Source: Chimonanthus salicifolius
Taxonomy: Eukaryota > Streptophyta > Magnoliopsida > Laurales > Calycanthaceae
DNA: 64,000 bases
Reading direction: 5' to 3'
Assembly: GCA_013350335.1 (NCBI GenBank)
Contig: CM023540.1
Location: 47,289,222 to 47,353,221, forward strand
The first letter of the stretch is position 1. Each line of letters begins with the position of its first letter. The notes below the pieces were generated by a model. The model searched no databases. It was not told the DNA's origin and saw only the letters and a list, made by a program, of their open reading frames with translations. The position numbers and the translations under genes were made by a program. Below are positions 1 through 9,342 of the stretch, in pieces.

Positions 1-213
1 GCTTTAAGGAGGGTAGATTGTAATATCCTGCCCCAAAAAGTCTCACATTGCTAGTTGCATTGGAAATTCCCTAGTATATAAGTGATAGCCTTCCTCCTTC
101 TAGCATAAGGCATTTTGGGAGCAACAGTGGGTTGGCTCGCCAATTGAAAGCCGTGCGGACCTTGTGTGAAGCCCAGAGCAGACAATATCATGCTAGCGGG
201 ACGGGTCGTTACA
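1..213 (+). mobile_element. 3' end of a TRIM-like LTR element (polypurine tract plus 3' LTR)
   Basis: A purine-rich stretch (AAGGAGGG, 6-13) precedes an LTR of about 195 bp at 19-213 that begins TGTAATATCC and ends GGGTCGTTACA. The end GACGGGTCGTTACA and the preceding AGACAATATCA block closely match the LTR end of the complete TRIM at 41348-41858, which reads GGTCGGGTCGTTACA. The layout (PPT, short LTR beginning TG and ending CA) and the internal CTCACATTG motif fit terminal-repeat retrotransposons in miniature. The 5' part of the element lies outside the window, so no target duplication can be checked. It could also be the 3' LTR of a larger related element. Confidence 0.6.
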
Positions 214-286
214 CATTTAGGTGTTTCTCAGGCCTCAAAGCCAATTAACCTGATCTATTTCCTGTCTTAATGGTTTCACTTCCAAA

Positions 287-730
287 CAGGGCCGTCTAGA
301 CACAAGTTGAAGCCTAAGGCGAAAAATCTAAACGGGGCCTTCTTAATATTTAATATATTATTATAAATAATATTTAATTAATATTTTATTTATATATATA
401 TATATATAAATAAAATTATCTAAAATCTACTTTTCTTGCTTTTTGAGATGCAAAATTACTAATTAAATTTTTGTATTCGAGTTTTGCTAAAATATCATTT
501 TCAATTGATAATATGGCCAATTCACTTAATCTTTCTTATGACATTATTGATCGTAGATAAAATTTTATTAATTTTAATTTTGAAAAACTTCTTTTTGCAG
601 AAGCAACCGTTACAGGTATTGTCAATAATATTCAGTATGCAATATCAGTATTTGCAAACGAATCTAGTCTTTTATATAATTTAAAATTTCAATTGGAGTT
701 ATTTCTGTTTGTAAAATTCTCTTAAAACTT
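287..730 (-). pseudogene. hAT-family transposase C-terminal fragment (dimerisation domain), broken
   Basis: Read on the minus strand this stretch gives the typical end of a hAT transposase of the zinc-finger MYM type: ILNYIK, then after a one-base frameshift LDSFANTDIAY, a stop, ILLTIPVTVASAKRSFSK, another stop, then RLSELAILSIEND and a terminal KARKVDFR followed by TAA at 416-418. In this family the segment is the hATC dimerisation domain. Beyond the stop, the plus strand carries CAGGGCCG at 287, which resembles a hAT terminal inverted repeat, so the element's 3' end probably lies there. At least two in-frame stops and one frameshift make it non-functional. The N-terminal side runs into an assembly gap and no catalytic core is visible. 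Confidence 0.72.
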
Positions 731-830
731 NNNNNNNNNNNNNNNNNNNNNNNNNNNNNNNNNNNNNNNNNNNNNNNNNNNNNNNNNNNNNNNNNNNNNN
801 NNNNNNNNNNNNNNNNNNNNNNNNNNNNNN
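731..830. other. Assembly gap (100 N)
   Basis: One hundred consecutive undetermined bases. The round size suggests an unsized scaffold gap, so the distance between the hAT fragment and the sequence to its right is unknown. Confidence 0.99.
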
Positions 831-1073
831 CTTCAATACTTGTATCATTTGCCATTGAACTTCAAAGATTGATAAGTCATCCGATCTCTTGCATTGATCT
901 TCAATGATCTTGCCCTTCTTTCTTCTTTGTAAATGTGATTCTTGTCTCATTGAGTAATATCATTTGAAATATTAAATATCACACTTTAATGGTTTGTAGT
1001 CATCAAAATACCCATATATCATTGGGTTGAAACCTTGGTGTTAACACCACCTATCATCCATATCATCATAAAA
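831..1073. other. Unclassified sequence between the gap and the LTR-like block
   Basis: AT-rich sequence with no credible coding potential. It may still belong to the hAT element (its minus strand has a lysine-rich stretch), but I could not match it to a conserved hAT motif. The other hAT terminus was not found here. Confidence 0.4.
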
Positions 1074-1111
1074 TGTCATATCCCCCTTGACGGCAAAGCC
1101 TCGCCAAGGTG

Positions 1112-1303
1112 TCCCCATGTTTGCTTCTCGGTCGCTCCGACGGAGCATGAACTCCGGTTACAGCATATCCAGCTATCCCCATGTTTAATTCTCGGTCGCC
1201 CCGACGGAGCATGGACTCTAGTTATAGCGCCTCAGGCTATCCCCATGTTTGCTTCTCGGTCGCCCCGGTGGAGCATGGACTCCTGTTTCATTATTTTCCC
1301 GCC
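1112..1303. repeat. 64-bp tandem repeat, about three units
   Basis: Units begin at 1112, 1176 and 1240 with TCCCCATGTTT, followed by TTCTCGGTCGC and GACGGAGCATG. The period is exactly 64 bp and the units differ by scattered substitutions. The array lies near the left end of the LTR-like block. Confidence 0.85.
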
Positions 1304-1925
1304 CATGCCATGCATGAGATGTAAGTGCATTATGCTATGTAGTATATATATAAAATCCATAGCATTGAAATATAATCCATAGCCTTAAAAATATCATTCA
1401 TAACATTAAAATATTATCCATTGCATTTAAAATACCATCCATAGCATTAAAGTATAATCCATAGCATTTAAAATCCATCTTAAAATAAATCATATAATTA
1501 CCGAAATAAAACGAAGAAACCATCACATACACATAATCTACGGCTTACAAAAAGGTAGGAATCCTACCGAATATCGATTAGCGTCCCTTTACGTTTCCGT
1601 TCGATAATCCGGTCGCCGATCGCGTACCGTTTGTGATGTCCCGATACCTTATCATGCATTTTCCAAATTAGTCCATATCTTATCCATGATTAAGTCCCTA
1701 ACTGATCACAACCTTAGATCATTAATGATCCCTAATTATGTTACAAGGTTATTAAAATCAGCCCTTAACTTAGCCTCATTTTCCATTGATTTAAACACAT
1801 TCATAATTCCAAATTTTGCCCATTTAAACATTCTACTTTGTGAGCCAAAAACGCAGAAACCCTAAGTTTCATTTAATTACTCATAATGTCATCTTAATGC
1901 ACCCAAGTTCATGTCCAACCTACAT

Positions 1926-2853
1926 GGGGTTCGGCCATTTACCATGGCCGAACCCATGGTTCTTCATTGTGGCCAATAATTATGGTTTTGCCACTATACT
2001 TCCATGGTTTAATATCTCCTCCATCCATGTATATTTTTGTCCATAATTCATCCACATACTTAGTCCCATTAATGATTTAATGACCATGACATAACATCCC
2101 TAAAATCAGCCACTTAATTTAATTAAATATTCAATCATCTAATCCCATATATAATTCAATTTTTAGCCCATAACATGACCTACAAATGGGTCATGGGTTC
2201 GGCCATACACCATGACCGAACCCATGATGCCTATTTTCCATTTTTCTTGGGGCCATTTTACCTCATTTGGCCCTACCATAAATGAATTTAAATCATACAT
2301 TTAAATCATCCTTTCATAATCATCATGAGATATACTTTGGTCCATTTAATTTAACCCTCATTCCATTTCATTTTTCTTGGTTCCAAAAACACCAAATTCC
2401 TCAAAGTCTCCCCATGGGGTTCGGCCATGTACCATGGCCGAACCCATGGTCCATAGTTTTTATTTTAAACACTTCATTTCCACCCATTTAAACCTTATTT
2501 AAAATACTAAATAAAAATCCACTTAATTACCATTAACATTCTCCATTCATTTCCATACTCTTATAACCATTAAATACCTCATTCCATCACCATAGGGTTC
2601 GGCCATGGTGCCATACACCATGGCCGAACCCATGGTTCATGATTCACCATTTTTCCTATGCTTCTTGAGGCCATAACATCATTCACACACTCCATGATTT
2701 TTCCTCATTTAAACCCTTTTAAAATTTTTCCAACATTTAATCATTTACAACCTTAAAAATCATAATCATTATCCATGGTTTTAAACTTTAAAACCCTATT
2801 TAAAATCATCAACCATTTACCATGGAGTTCGGCCATACTACATGGCCGAACTC
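1926..2853. repeat. Five dispersed near-perfect palindromes (GGGTTCGGCCAT / ATGGCCGAACCC)
   Basis: Hairpin units lie at 1927-1955, 2195-2223, 2417-2445, 2595-2631 and 2825-2853. Arms are 12 nt and loops 5-13 nt. The unit at 2825 has GAGTTC in one arm and GAACTC in the other, a paired change that keeps the stem. The unit at 2195 has one unpaired change (ATGACC). The surrounding sequence is AT-rich and not itself repeated, so the hairpins are dispersed rather than part of a simple tandem array. Confidence 0.9.
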
Positions 2854-3488
2854 TATGGTCCATCAATCTATTAAAAAAAAACCCATACTTCCATGCTTAA
2901 TCCATTTATTTATATTTTTTTTTAATCTATCTCTCCCATTTCATCCATTTCTCATCTTATCATTGAATGGATCTTAGATCTAAGGCCCATAACATTTGTC
3001 GCCACCATTCATCCTAAGAAATGGATTTCCATAAACACATCTTAACCTTTAAAATGTAAATTCTTGTTTAAGAATTTCTTACCACACCGACGACTCATCC
3101 TGTCTTTCTTTGCTCCCGTCGGACTCCTTGGCCTCCTTCTTCCTTCCTCTTGATCTTTGGTCGGCCAAGATGCTTGATCAATGGTGAACCCCTCCAAACT
3201 TAGGATCGGCCAAGGTAGGGTTTGCTTGAGAGAGGGAAGATAGGAGATGATAGGAAGAACTACCCAAGGTCTTGAGTGATGGACTTATGCTTGCACTTCC
3301 TTCTCTTTTCTTCTCTTCTTCTTCTCTTTCTTCACCTTTTCCTTAGAGATGAGGGACGGTGGTGAGAGGGTGGAGGAGAGAAATGAGAGTGGTTTGGGTG
3401 GTAAGGTGAAAGCCATCCAACCCTTGGTTCCTTAGCCTACACTCTTCCATGATGGCTCTCACCCACCAAGCATGGCTCCCTTGTCCTT

Positions 3489-4110
3489 GGTGGTGGTGGT
3501 TGAGACCAAACCACCACCAAGCATGGACCAAACCACCACCAAGCCAACGGTTTAGCCTCTTTGTGAGGGAGTGGTTTGGTCTTCCTCCCTTTGACCTCTT
3601 GATCATATGATGAGAGGTATGGGTCCCCATACCTTAAGTGGTGGTGGTTGAGATGAAACCACCACCCTAAGTCCATGGTATTTTTGTGTTTCTTTGGGTG
3701 GTTTCAATGGGATGAAACCACCCTTTGACTTGCCCTTTTTGACTTATTTATTTGACCTTAATTTGACCAATTCAATTAATTAAATTAGACCCTTACTTAG
3801 GTTAATTATTTCCTATTTAATTTAATTCCATTAAATTCTCTTCTAAGAAATCCACCCATGGTTGACCAAGTCAACCATGGTGGACGGTCCCCACCAACAC
3901 CTACCCTACCCGCTACCTCACTTGATGAGGTGGAGGTGGGCCCCATTCGGCCATATCACTTAAACCCCATTAATCTTAACTTAGATGATTTAATATAATT
4001 TAATCAACTTAATTTACTTTAATCCACCTTAGTCCCCTTAACTTATCCATGGTTGACCAAGATGGTCAGCTCCACCTTTTCCTTCGTCCACACGCCACCT
4101 CACTTGGTGA
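3489..4110. repeat. Further inverted repeats within the LTR-like block
   Basis: Several clear stems are visible: 3489-3518 (GGTGGTGGTT with AACCACCACC), 3617-3634 (GGTATGGG / CCCATACC), 3638-3667 (a second GGTGGTGGTT hairpin), 3696-3723 (GGGTGGTTTC / GAAACCACCC) and 3856-3880 (CCATGGTTGAC / GTCAACCATGG). A fragment starting at 3856 (CCATGGTTGACCAAG, later TGAGGTGGAGGTGGGCCC) recurs from about 4047, with another stem in its second half (CCACCTCA / TGAGGTGG). They add to the palindromes further left. Confidence 0.85.
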
Positions 4111-4472
4111 GGTGGAGGTGGGCCCTACTTGGTTATGCTAGCTTAATCATTTCATCATTAATTTAGGGGGGTTTAATTCTAATCAATTGGGTCACCATTG
4201 GGCTCATAGCCCAATTAAATTATTTTCTACCATTTACCTTAGAATTTGAATCAATTTTGATCCATTGGGTCCCACATGGTTATCGGGCCCACTTTGACCA
4301 TTATTGACCCTTTAAATGGATTCCATCCAATCCATGGTCCATTGGACCCTACTTGGGCCTTTGCCCCAAAATTTGATCCATTTAGTATCCATAACATAAA
4401 AATTCCAATTTTTCCATTATTAAAATAATTAAATGCCATATATATGTTGATTTAAAAATTCGGGCTATTACA

Positions 4473-6129
4473 GTTGCAGCCAACAAAATATGAAAAAGCA
4501 AAAAAGAAATAACCTAACAAGCAAGTCAGTTTCGCAGCTATAGAGAAGAGAAAGGGCTGGCTGATTTCCAAGAGATGGTGGACACAAAGCTGCAACACCT
4601 GTCTTATACAGCAGTACATTCTCAAGTTGAAGCAGAAGAAGAATCAGGGACGTCGCTGATCTGAAGTTAGAGCAGATTTGTGGGGTAAATACAGTAGCAA
4701 TTAAAGTGTAGTAACAACCCATAGGCAGCCACAAGAGGCGATGGGGAAGCATACAAAGCAACATCGAAAAGAAGATGAGCAGACTGGCGACAGAGATGAA
4801 AATTTGGTTTAGAAATCCAGCAAAAATCTGCATATTCCATTCGTATGAAGGTGCTGGCTGATTTGGGTTAGAAGAAATAAAAGAAGAAAGAATAGAGAGG
4901 ATAAAGAGCCGATGGAAAAAGACCAAGAAATCAGGAAGTTGGCGTGTAAAGAGAAGCTACCGTATAGTGGGTTGTATTAGCCGATTACAACAAAGAAAAA
5001 AAAAAGGGATGAGGAGAAGGTCTCACACAGCATTTGTTGTGTACCATTGGCTGGAATTTAAAATAGGGCTCTTTACTTGCTCATTTTTTTTCTTATAAAT
5101 GGAGTATGGACTCCATTGGAAAAAATGAATCGAGCAAGGCATTCAAGGGGCTGAATTTGGACGGCTAAGGACAAAGAAAAATATTTGATTTCTTGTAAGT
5201 CATTTAATTTATTTTTATGTAATGAGTTCTAAATAATTGTATTTTCTTATATTCCAAAATTTAAGTGAAATTCATAGTAGATTCTTTAGATTTATTGTTT
5301 TCCCAATTATTAAATATTCTATGATGATGGTTTTTAATTTATTTTAATTCTTTTTATGAATGTTATGGAACAAATTCTTTTTAGAATTTTTCAAGGAAAA
5401 GTAGAATCCCTGTTAGGATCGGTGGGACTTAACTTTTTCGGTCTAAGATTCTCTTTAAGAACAATTTATTTTAAATTTGAAAAATGCAAGTGTAAATCCC
5501 GCTCAAGTCTAAGACTTAAATTGAAAAATTCTAATTTAATGGACGTCATAATTTTACTAATTAGAATTTTAATAAATGATGAACTTGAATTTATATTTTA
5601 TAATTCTAGAATATTTCATAGTCTAAGCCATAATTTTATTTTTAAATGGGATAACATGTCACATTAGATACTTGTCTCGATTCCATTGTAAACTATGTAA
5701 ATAATTCATTATTATTATTTTTATTTCATTATTTTATTTATTCATAAAAAACCTTGAAATGATTTAAGTAGGTTAGAAATATTTTATTTGTTTCTTAACT
5801 TTGAATTTTAAATTAGATTGCTGTTATTTAAATTCACTCCACCACTTTAATTAAATTTATAAATCAATGATAAAAGTAGATCTTATATTTTGTTAACTTT
5901 TAAAATTTGATAATTAATGAAATATTTGTTATCTAATTCTAGAATTTTTCTAAATTAAGATTATAACTTCATGTTTTAGAAAATTATTTTCTTAAATCAC
6001 ATTATTTTAATGGTACCATTTTTATTTTCATGCATATATTTTGTTGATTTCCCTTGAATACGACCTCGCACTCATTCACTACACTGTTAATTGGTTCGTG
6101 CGCTTGCGAGTTAAATCTAAAACCCAATA
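4473..6129 (+). repeat. 5' LTR of the old Athila element (5'-truncated)
   Basis: It aligns over its full 1.66 kb with 46566-48221 of the 3' LTR, starting at GTTGCAGCCAACAAAATATG. It ends CCCAATA where the 3' LTR ends CACAACA, so the terminal CA has mutated. It contains a TATA-like TATAAAT at 5094-5100 and a GTAAGT donor-like site at 5195. The minus-strand hydrophobic reading frame inside it is a shadow of repeat sequence. Confidence 0.88.
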
Positions 6130-6135
6130 AGTTTT

Positions 6136-6153
6136 TGGCGCCGTTGGCGGGGA
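6136..6153 (+). promoter_or_regulatory. Primer binding site of the old Athila element (tRNA-Asp, one mismatch)
   Basis: TGGCGCCGTTGGCGGGGA lies six bases after the LTR end. It matches the reverse complement of the 3' end of plant tRNA-Asp(GUC) except for one base (GGCGG instead of GCCGG). Confidence 0.88.
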
Positions 6154-7601
6154 AATCTCGAAATAAATTGTGTGTCATTAGCTTTATGTAATTTTGGAAA
6201 GATTGTTATTTTTAAAAGTTTCTAAATTAGGTAACTCTTTAAAATTAGAAATTTCTATTTTTAGAAGTTCTAATTTTAGGTAGTTACCTTAAATTAGAAG
6301 TTAAAAAAAAAAATGATTATGGAATTAATTCAAATTTAGAAATTTGCTAAATCTAGAAACTGTATAATTAGGATTTTCTATTTCTTAGAAATTTTCTAAT
6401 TTAATAGTTTCCTTTTTTGCAACTTCTCTAATACTAGAGATATGTCTTAATTTAGAAATAATTTATTACTAGAAAATGATTTATTTTTGGAAAATTATCT
6501 AATTTTGGAGACATTTAATTTAAGATAATTTCCAAACTTAAATTTTTTTCTAAAATTAAAATTTCATCTAAATTTGAAAAGTTTCTATATATGATTTTTT
6601 TTAAAAGACACTCGTGGAACAAAGTTGTGATTTAATGGGGTGGAGTCCAATTTTCATAGCCTTGACTTAATTTAAAAATTTTTTAGGTTACAAATATTAT
6701 ACTTCTTCCACTAGTTGTAACTTTAGGACAATTGCACTTTGATTGAGATCATACATTTTTTTTTTAATTAGAATCTTCACCAAGGCTTCTATTGTCTATT
6801 TTGCAGAAGTTTTAATTAGACGCTTAAAAATTATTGAAAATACGCATAATAAGCTAAGAAGTTCTAATTGCGTGCTTAAAAATTACTAGAAATACGCATA
6901 AAAGGCTAAGGTGAGTGTCTAATATTTTCTTTTGATTTTATTTTTCTCAGGTGAGTGTCTAATATTTTCTTTTGATTTTATTTTTCTCATGCATTCATAT
7001 AAATTTATTTAGGGTATTCTTTCTTTATTTATTTTACTTATTGCTTGCATTTAATCTGTCCATGCATCTAGGTTGTTAGTATTCATGCATTAGTTTAGAT
7101 TACTTTATTATTGTTTACATATTTGTTTGAATGTTGTGTAGTAATTTAGGACTGCATTTTCACAATATATAGAAAAATAAGATTAGTAAAATTGGTTTAT
7201 GCATCTCCTTAATAAAAGCAATTAAGGAACCATTAAGCTAGATTTTAGGGTTTCATACTCATTAGGAACATTTTCGATATAAATTAATTTTTGTAACCGG
7301 TGAATAGTTTTTCTTCAATCATGGTGTCTAGGATTAGTTCTGGCACCAAGGTGTAAACAACCTAAGGATAAGTGGAATATAAGCAAATTGCCAAGTGCTC
7401 CTCCACTTACCTGGCCATGATTGTGGTTAAACTCTCATCGGAGACTTATATTATTTGGAGAGAAAAGTATGAGCAAGTCTAGAGATAATCTTTAGGGTCC
7501 TATTAGCTAAATAAAAATTTGATTGCATTAGTGGAATTCAAATTTAGATTTAGGCATTTTCTTGTGTGAATTTGGTTGAGTGTGAATGATCGTTCCTATG
7601 T
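6154..7601 (+). other. Untranslated leader of the old Athila element
   Basis: About 1.45 kb of AT-rich, non-coding sequence between PBS and gag. It holds an acceptor-like TTTTGCAG ending at 6806, a donor-like AAGGTGAGT at 6908-6916, and a perfect tandem duplication of a 40-bp unit starting with that donor (6911-6950 and 6951-6990, last base differing). The young copies carry a single unit at the same place. Confidence 0.7.
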
Positions 7602-8256
7602 ATGAATTATTGGTGTCGTGACTCTCATAATCGTTTAGTTCGAATTACATTTTCTGTCGATTTACCGATCATTATATCCGGAGCTCAGTCTAGGTCAATA
7701 GCAGACAGTCCACCACCATCATCTAAAATGGCTGGAGAAAGAGTCGAAGAGAAAACCCTCCAAGACTACTTTTCAACAGTCACACCCAATGCACCATCAG
7801 GCATAGTTGTTCCATCCACTAATGTAGCCTTTAAACTCAAACTAGGCCTATTACATCTTCTACCTGTATTCCATGGACTTGATCATGAGGACCTTTACCT
7901 ATATGTCAAAGAATTTTTAGAAATGTACGCCACCATCAAACTTCAGGGCCACTGATGAATCCATTAAACTTCGGTTATTACCTTTTTCTCTCAAAGAAAA
8001 AGCGAAATATTGGTTAAATTCTCTACCTGAAGTTCCATCACAACTTGGGATCAGTTAACCAACAAATTTTTGAATAAATTTTTCCATTTATCTAAAACTA
8101 ACACCCTCAACAAATAAATTTCAAACTTTAATCAGAAGGAGGGTGAACAATTTTATGAGTTATGGGAAAGATTCAAAGATACGTTAAGTAAATGCCCCCA
8201 CCACGACTTTGAAACGGGAAAACTCGTGCAATTCTTTTATGATGGTTTAACCATAT
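7602..8256 (+). pseudogene. gag: gag, N-terminal part (old Athila copy), broken
   Basis: This is the nucleocapsid precursor of the old element, homologous to the gag at 15204 and 27393. The reading frame opens at an ATG at 7602 ([14 protein letters not shown]) and runs to about 7955, where the frame breaks next to HLQG-like sequence. Homology then continues in other frames through the conserved WLNSLP-like core and the KCPHHDFETG segment to GLT at 8256. There it is cut by the array insertion and resumes at 38575. Gag would package the RNA in virus-like particles; this copy cannot encode a full protein. Confidence 0.85.
8252..8256 (+). repeat. Left target-site duplication (CATAT) of the inner array
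   Basis: CATAT directly precedes the LTR start TGATGAGCAC and is repeated at 38575-38579 directly after LTR3. Joining the two flanks across one copy restores the gag reading seen in the intact elements. Confidence 0.93.
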
Positions 8257-8563
8257 TGATGAGCACCATAAAATTACAATTTTACCCTTTAATATTAGAT
8301 TAATTAGTCCTTATTTTATAAATATTAGATACGTTTAGGGTTGTTTTTAGTTTTATAGTTTATTTTTGAGAAATATAAAAAAAAAAGAAAAGAAAATAAA
8401 AATAAAAATGATAAAAAGTCAAAAATACGGTCGACGTCACCTTCAAAATGGTCAAGTCAAGTTGATCAGGTAATTAATATTTAAATTTTATTTTGAGTGA
8501 ACGTCAAATCTGATTTTCCAATCTTTCTTGTTTAGTGTCGATCGGGTGTCCGACGCCGCCTAA
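8257..8563 (+). repeat. 5' LTR stub (first 307 bp) joined to post-pol sequence
   Basis: Starts TGATGAGCACCATAAAATT and follows LTR1-3 up to CGCCGCCTAA, then jumps to sequence found downstream of pol in the complete copies (20711, 32936). The shared CCTAA at 8559-8563 is present at both parental positions (11270-11274 and 20706-20710), which marks a microhomology deletion. It differs from LTR3 at about six positions over this span, more than LTR2 differs from LTR3. Confidence 0.9.
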
Positions 8564-8752
8564 CCCACATATCCACCTGTCTATGTCTGAGTCAGTCTGC
8601 ATCTTCAGTGTCTAGTTTAGGTTTTCATTGAGTCAGTATAGGATTTTTTATTTGGTCCATTTTGCACCTCATGCATTCCTAGGTATGTCCAAACCCGATT
8701 GTTCGTTTTCTAAAAAAAATTTCTCTTTTTCACCTGGCCAGTGTCAATTAGA

Positions 8753-8790
8753 GAACATTGAGGACAATGTTCAATTTAAGTTTGGGGGTA
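8753..8790 (+). promoter_or_regulatory. Hairpin followed by internal polypurine tract
   Basis: An 8-bp stem GAACATTG / CAATGTTC with loop AGGA (8753-8772) is followed by AAGTTTGGGGGTA (8778-8790). The same 13 bases form the PPT just before each LTR. The same arrangement occurs at 20899, 33122 and 44091. It may serve as a second plus-strand priming site, but that is inference. Confidence 0.75.
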
Positions 8791-8910
8791 CTGAGGTCAT
8801 TTACCATTTTAAAAAAAAAAAGTAAAAAATAAATAAAAATAAATAAATAAAAAAATCATCATCTGTTTTGTCTTTGTGACCAGCAGACGTTAAAGAACTG
8901 GATAGGAGTT

Positions 8911-9342
8911 ATGCACGTAGACGGTCGAGTTTTTGTCTTCGCTTTGTGTCTGTCTAGAACACAAGTTCCCCCAAACTTGTGTAGGAAAATCGTTTCCTTA
9001 GCTATGAGGGTGAGGAAGCTGGAAATCCAAGAGGAGCAACCCAGACCTCTTTGTGGTCGAAGCACTCTGGCTGCAAAGAGGAAAGCTAAGAGGCTAGGAA
9101 TTTGTCACAAATGTGGACGTGTGAATTGTAATGGAAAAATATCTGAGCAAGGAGTTCGCTGTGTGACAGCAGCAAAACATAGACCTATTAGTGAAAATAG
9201 ACAGATTTATTTGGACCTAGTCAAAGGTAGAGTAAGTCCGGAAAGACTGAGACTCCTTGGTGTTCAAAGAACTGTTGATTTTCGCTTAGGGGACTATAAA
9301 CGTCTTGACAATCTGACGTTAAACGAGTCAAAATTTTCTTAG
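8911..9342 (+). CDS. Post-pol ORF of unknown function (143 codons), truncated unit
   Basis: ATG at 8911, stop at 9340-9342. I do not recognise the family. The product is basic, with a lysine/arginine cluster at about residues 56-62 (KRKAKRL) followed by a cysteine motif CHKCGRVNC (Cys65, Cys68, Cys73) and a further Cys84, which could form a small zinc site. No signal peptide or transmembrane segment is seen, so it does not look like the env-like ORF reported from some Athila elements. The predicted protein is identical to that at 33279-33710 despite nucleotide differences around it. The 3' part overlaps an imperfect 80-bp repeat, so part of the frame could be chance. It lies about 120 bp after the internal PPT. 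Confidence 0.45.
   Translation: MHVDGRVFVFALCLSRTQVPPNLCRKIVSLAMRVRKLEIQEEQPRPLCGRSTLAAKRKAKRLGICHKCGRVNCNGKISEQGVRCVTAAKHRPISENRQIYLDLVKGRVSPERLRLLGVQRTVDFRLGDYKRLDNLTLNESKFS

Larger units (their letters stand above)
1074..4472 (-). mobile_element. LTR-like block (about 3.4 kb), probable solo or recombinant LTR, minus orientation
   Basis: The plus-strand left end TGTCATATCCCCC and right end CGGGCTATTACA resemble the termini of the solo LTRs further right (TGTCACGCCCC and GGGTATTACA). The length is also similar (3.27-3.49 kb there). In plant Ty3/gypsy LTRs the end reading GGGGCGTGACA usually lies next to the PBS, so the block is probably in minus orientation. No pol domain occurs inside. The flanks (TAAAA on the left, GTTGC on the right) do not match, so there is no target duplication. 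To the right the sequence passes directly into an Athila 5' LTR lacking its first 368 bp. Minus-strand sequence near 3100-3300 looks like a leader with a GGTAAG donor. Family assignment is inference. Confidence 0.5.

Noticed and set aside
1038..1047. TGTTAACACC as the left end of the LTR-like block
   Set aside because: TGTCATATCC at 1074 fits the family termini better. Neither choice gives a target duplication, so the boundary stays uncertain.
1112..1303. Regular repeats that might suggest a CRISPR array
   Set aside because: The period is 64 bp with no unique spacers, and the context is a plant LTR.
4468..4926. Minus-strand frame encoding a hydrophobic 152-residue product in the Athila LTR
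   Set aside because: It lies in LTR sequence; the counterpart in the 3' LTR is split into different frames, so it is not conserved.
8628..8825. Short frame (65 codons) over the internal hairpin and PPT
   Set aside because: It has no ATG at its nominal start and ends in an A-run; it is explained by the conserved nucleic-acid signal.
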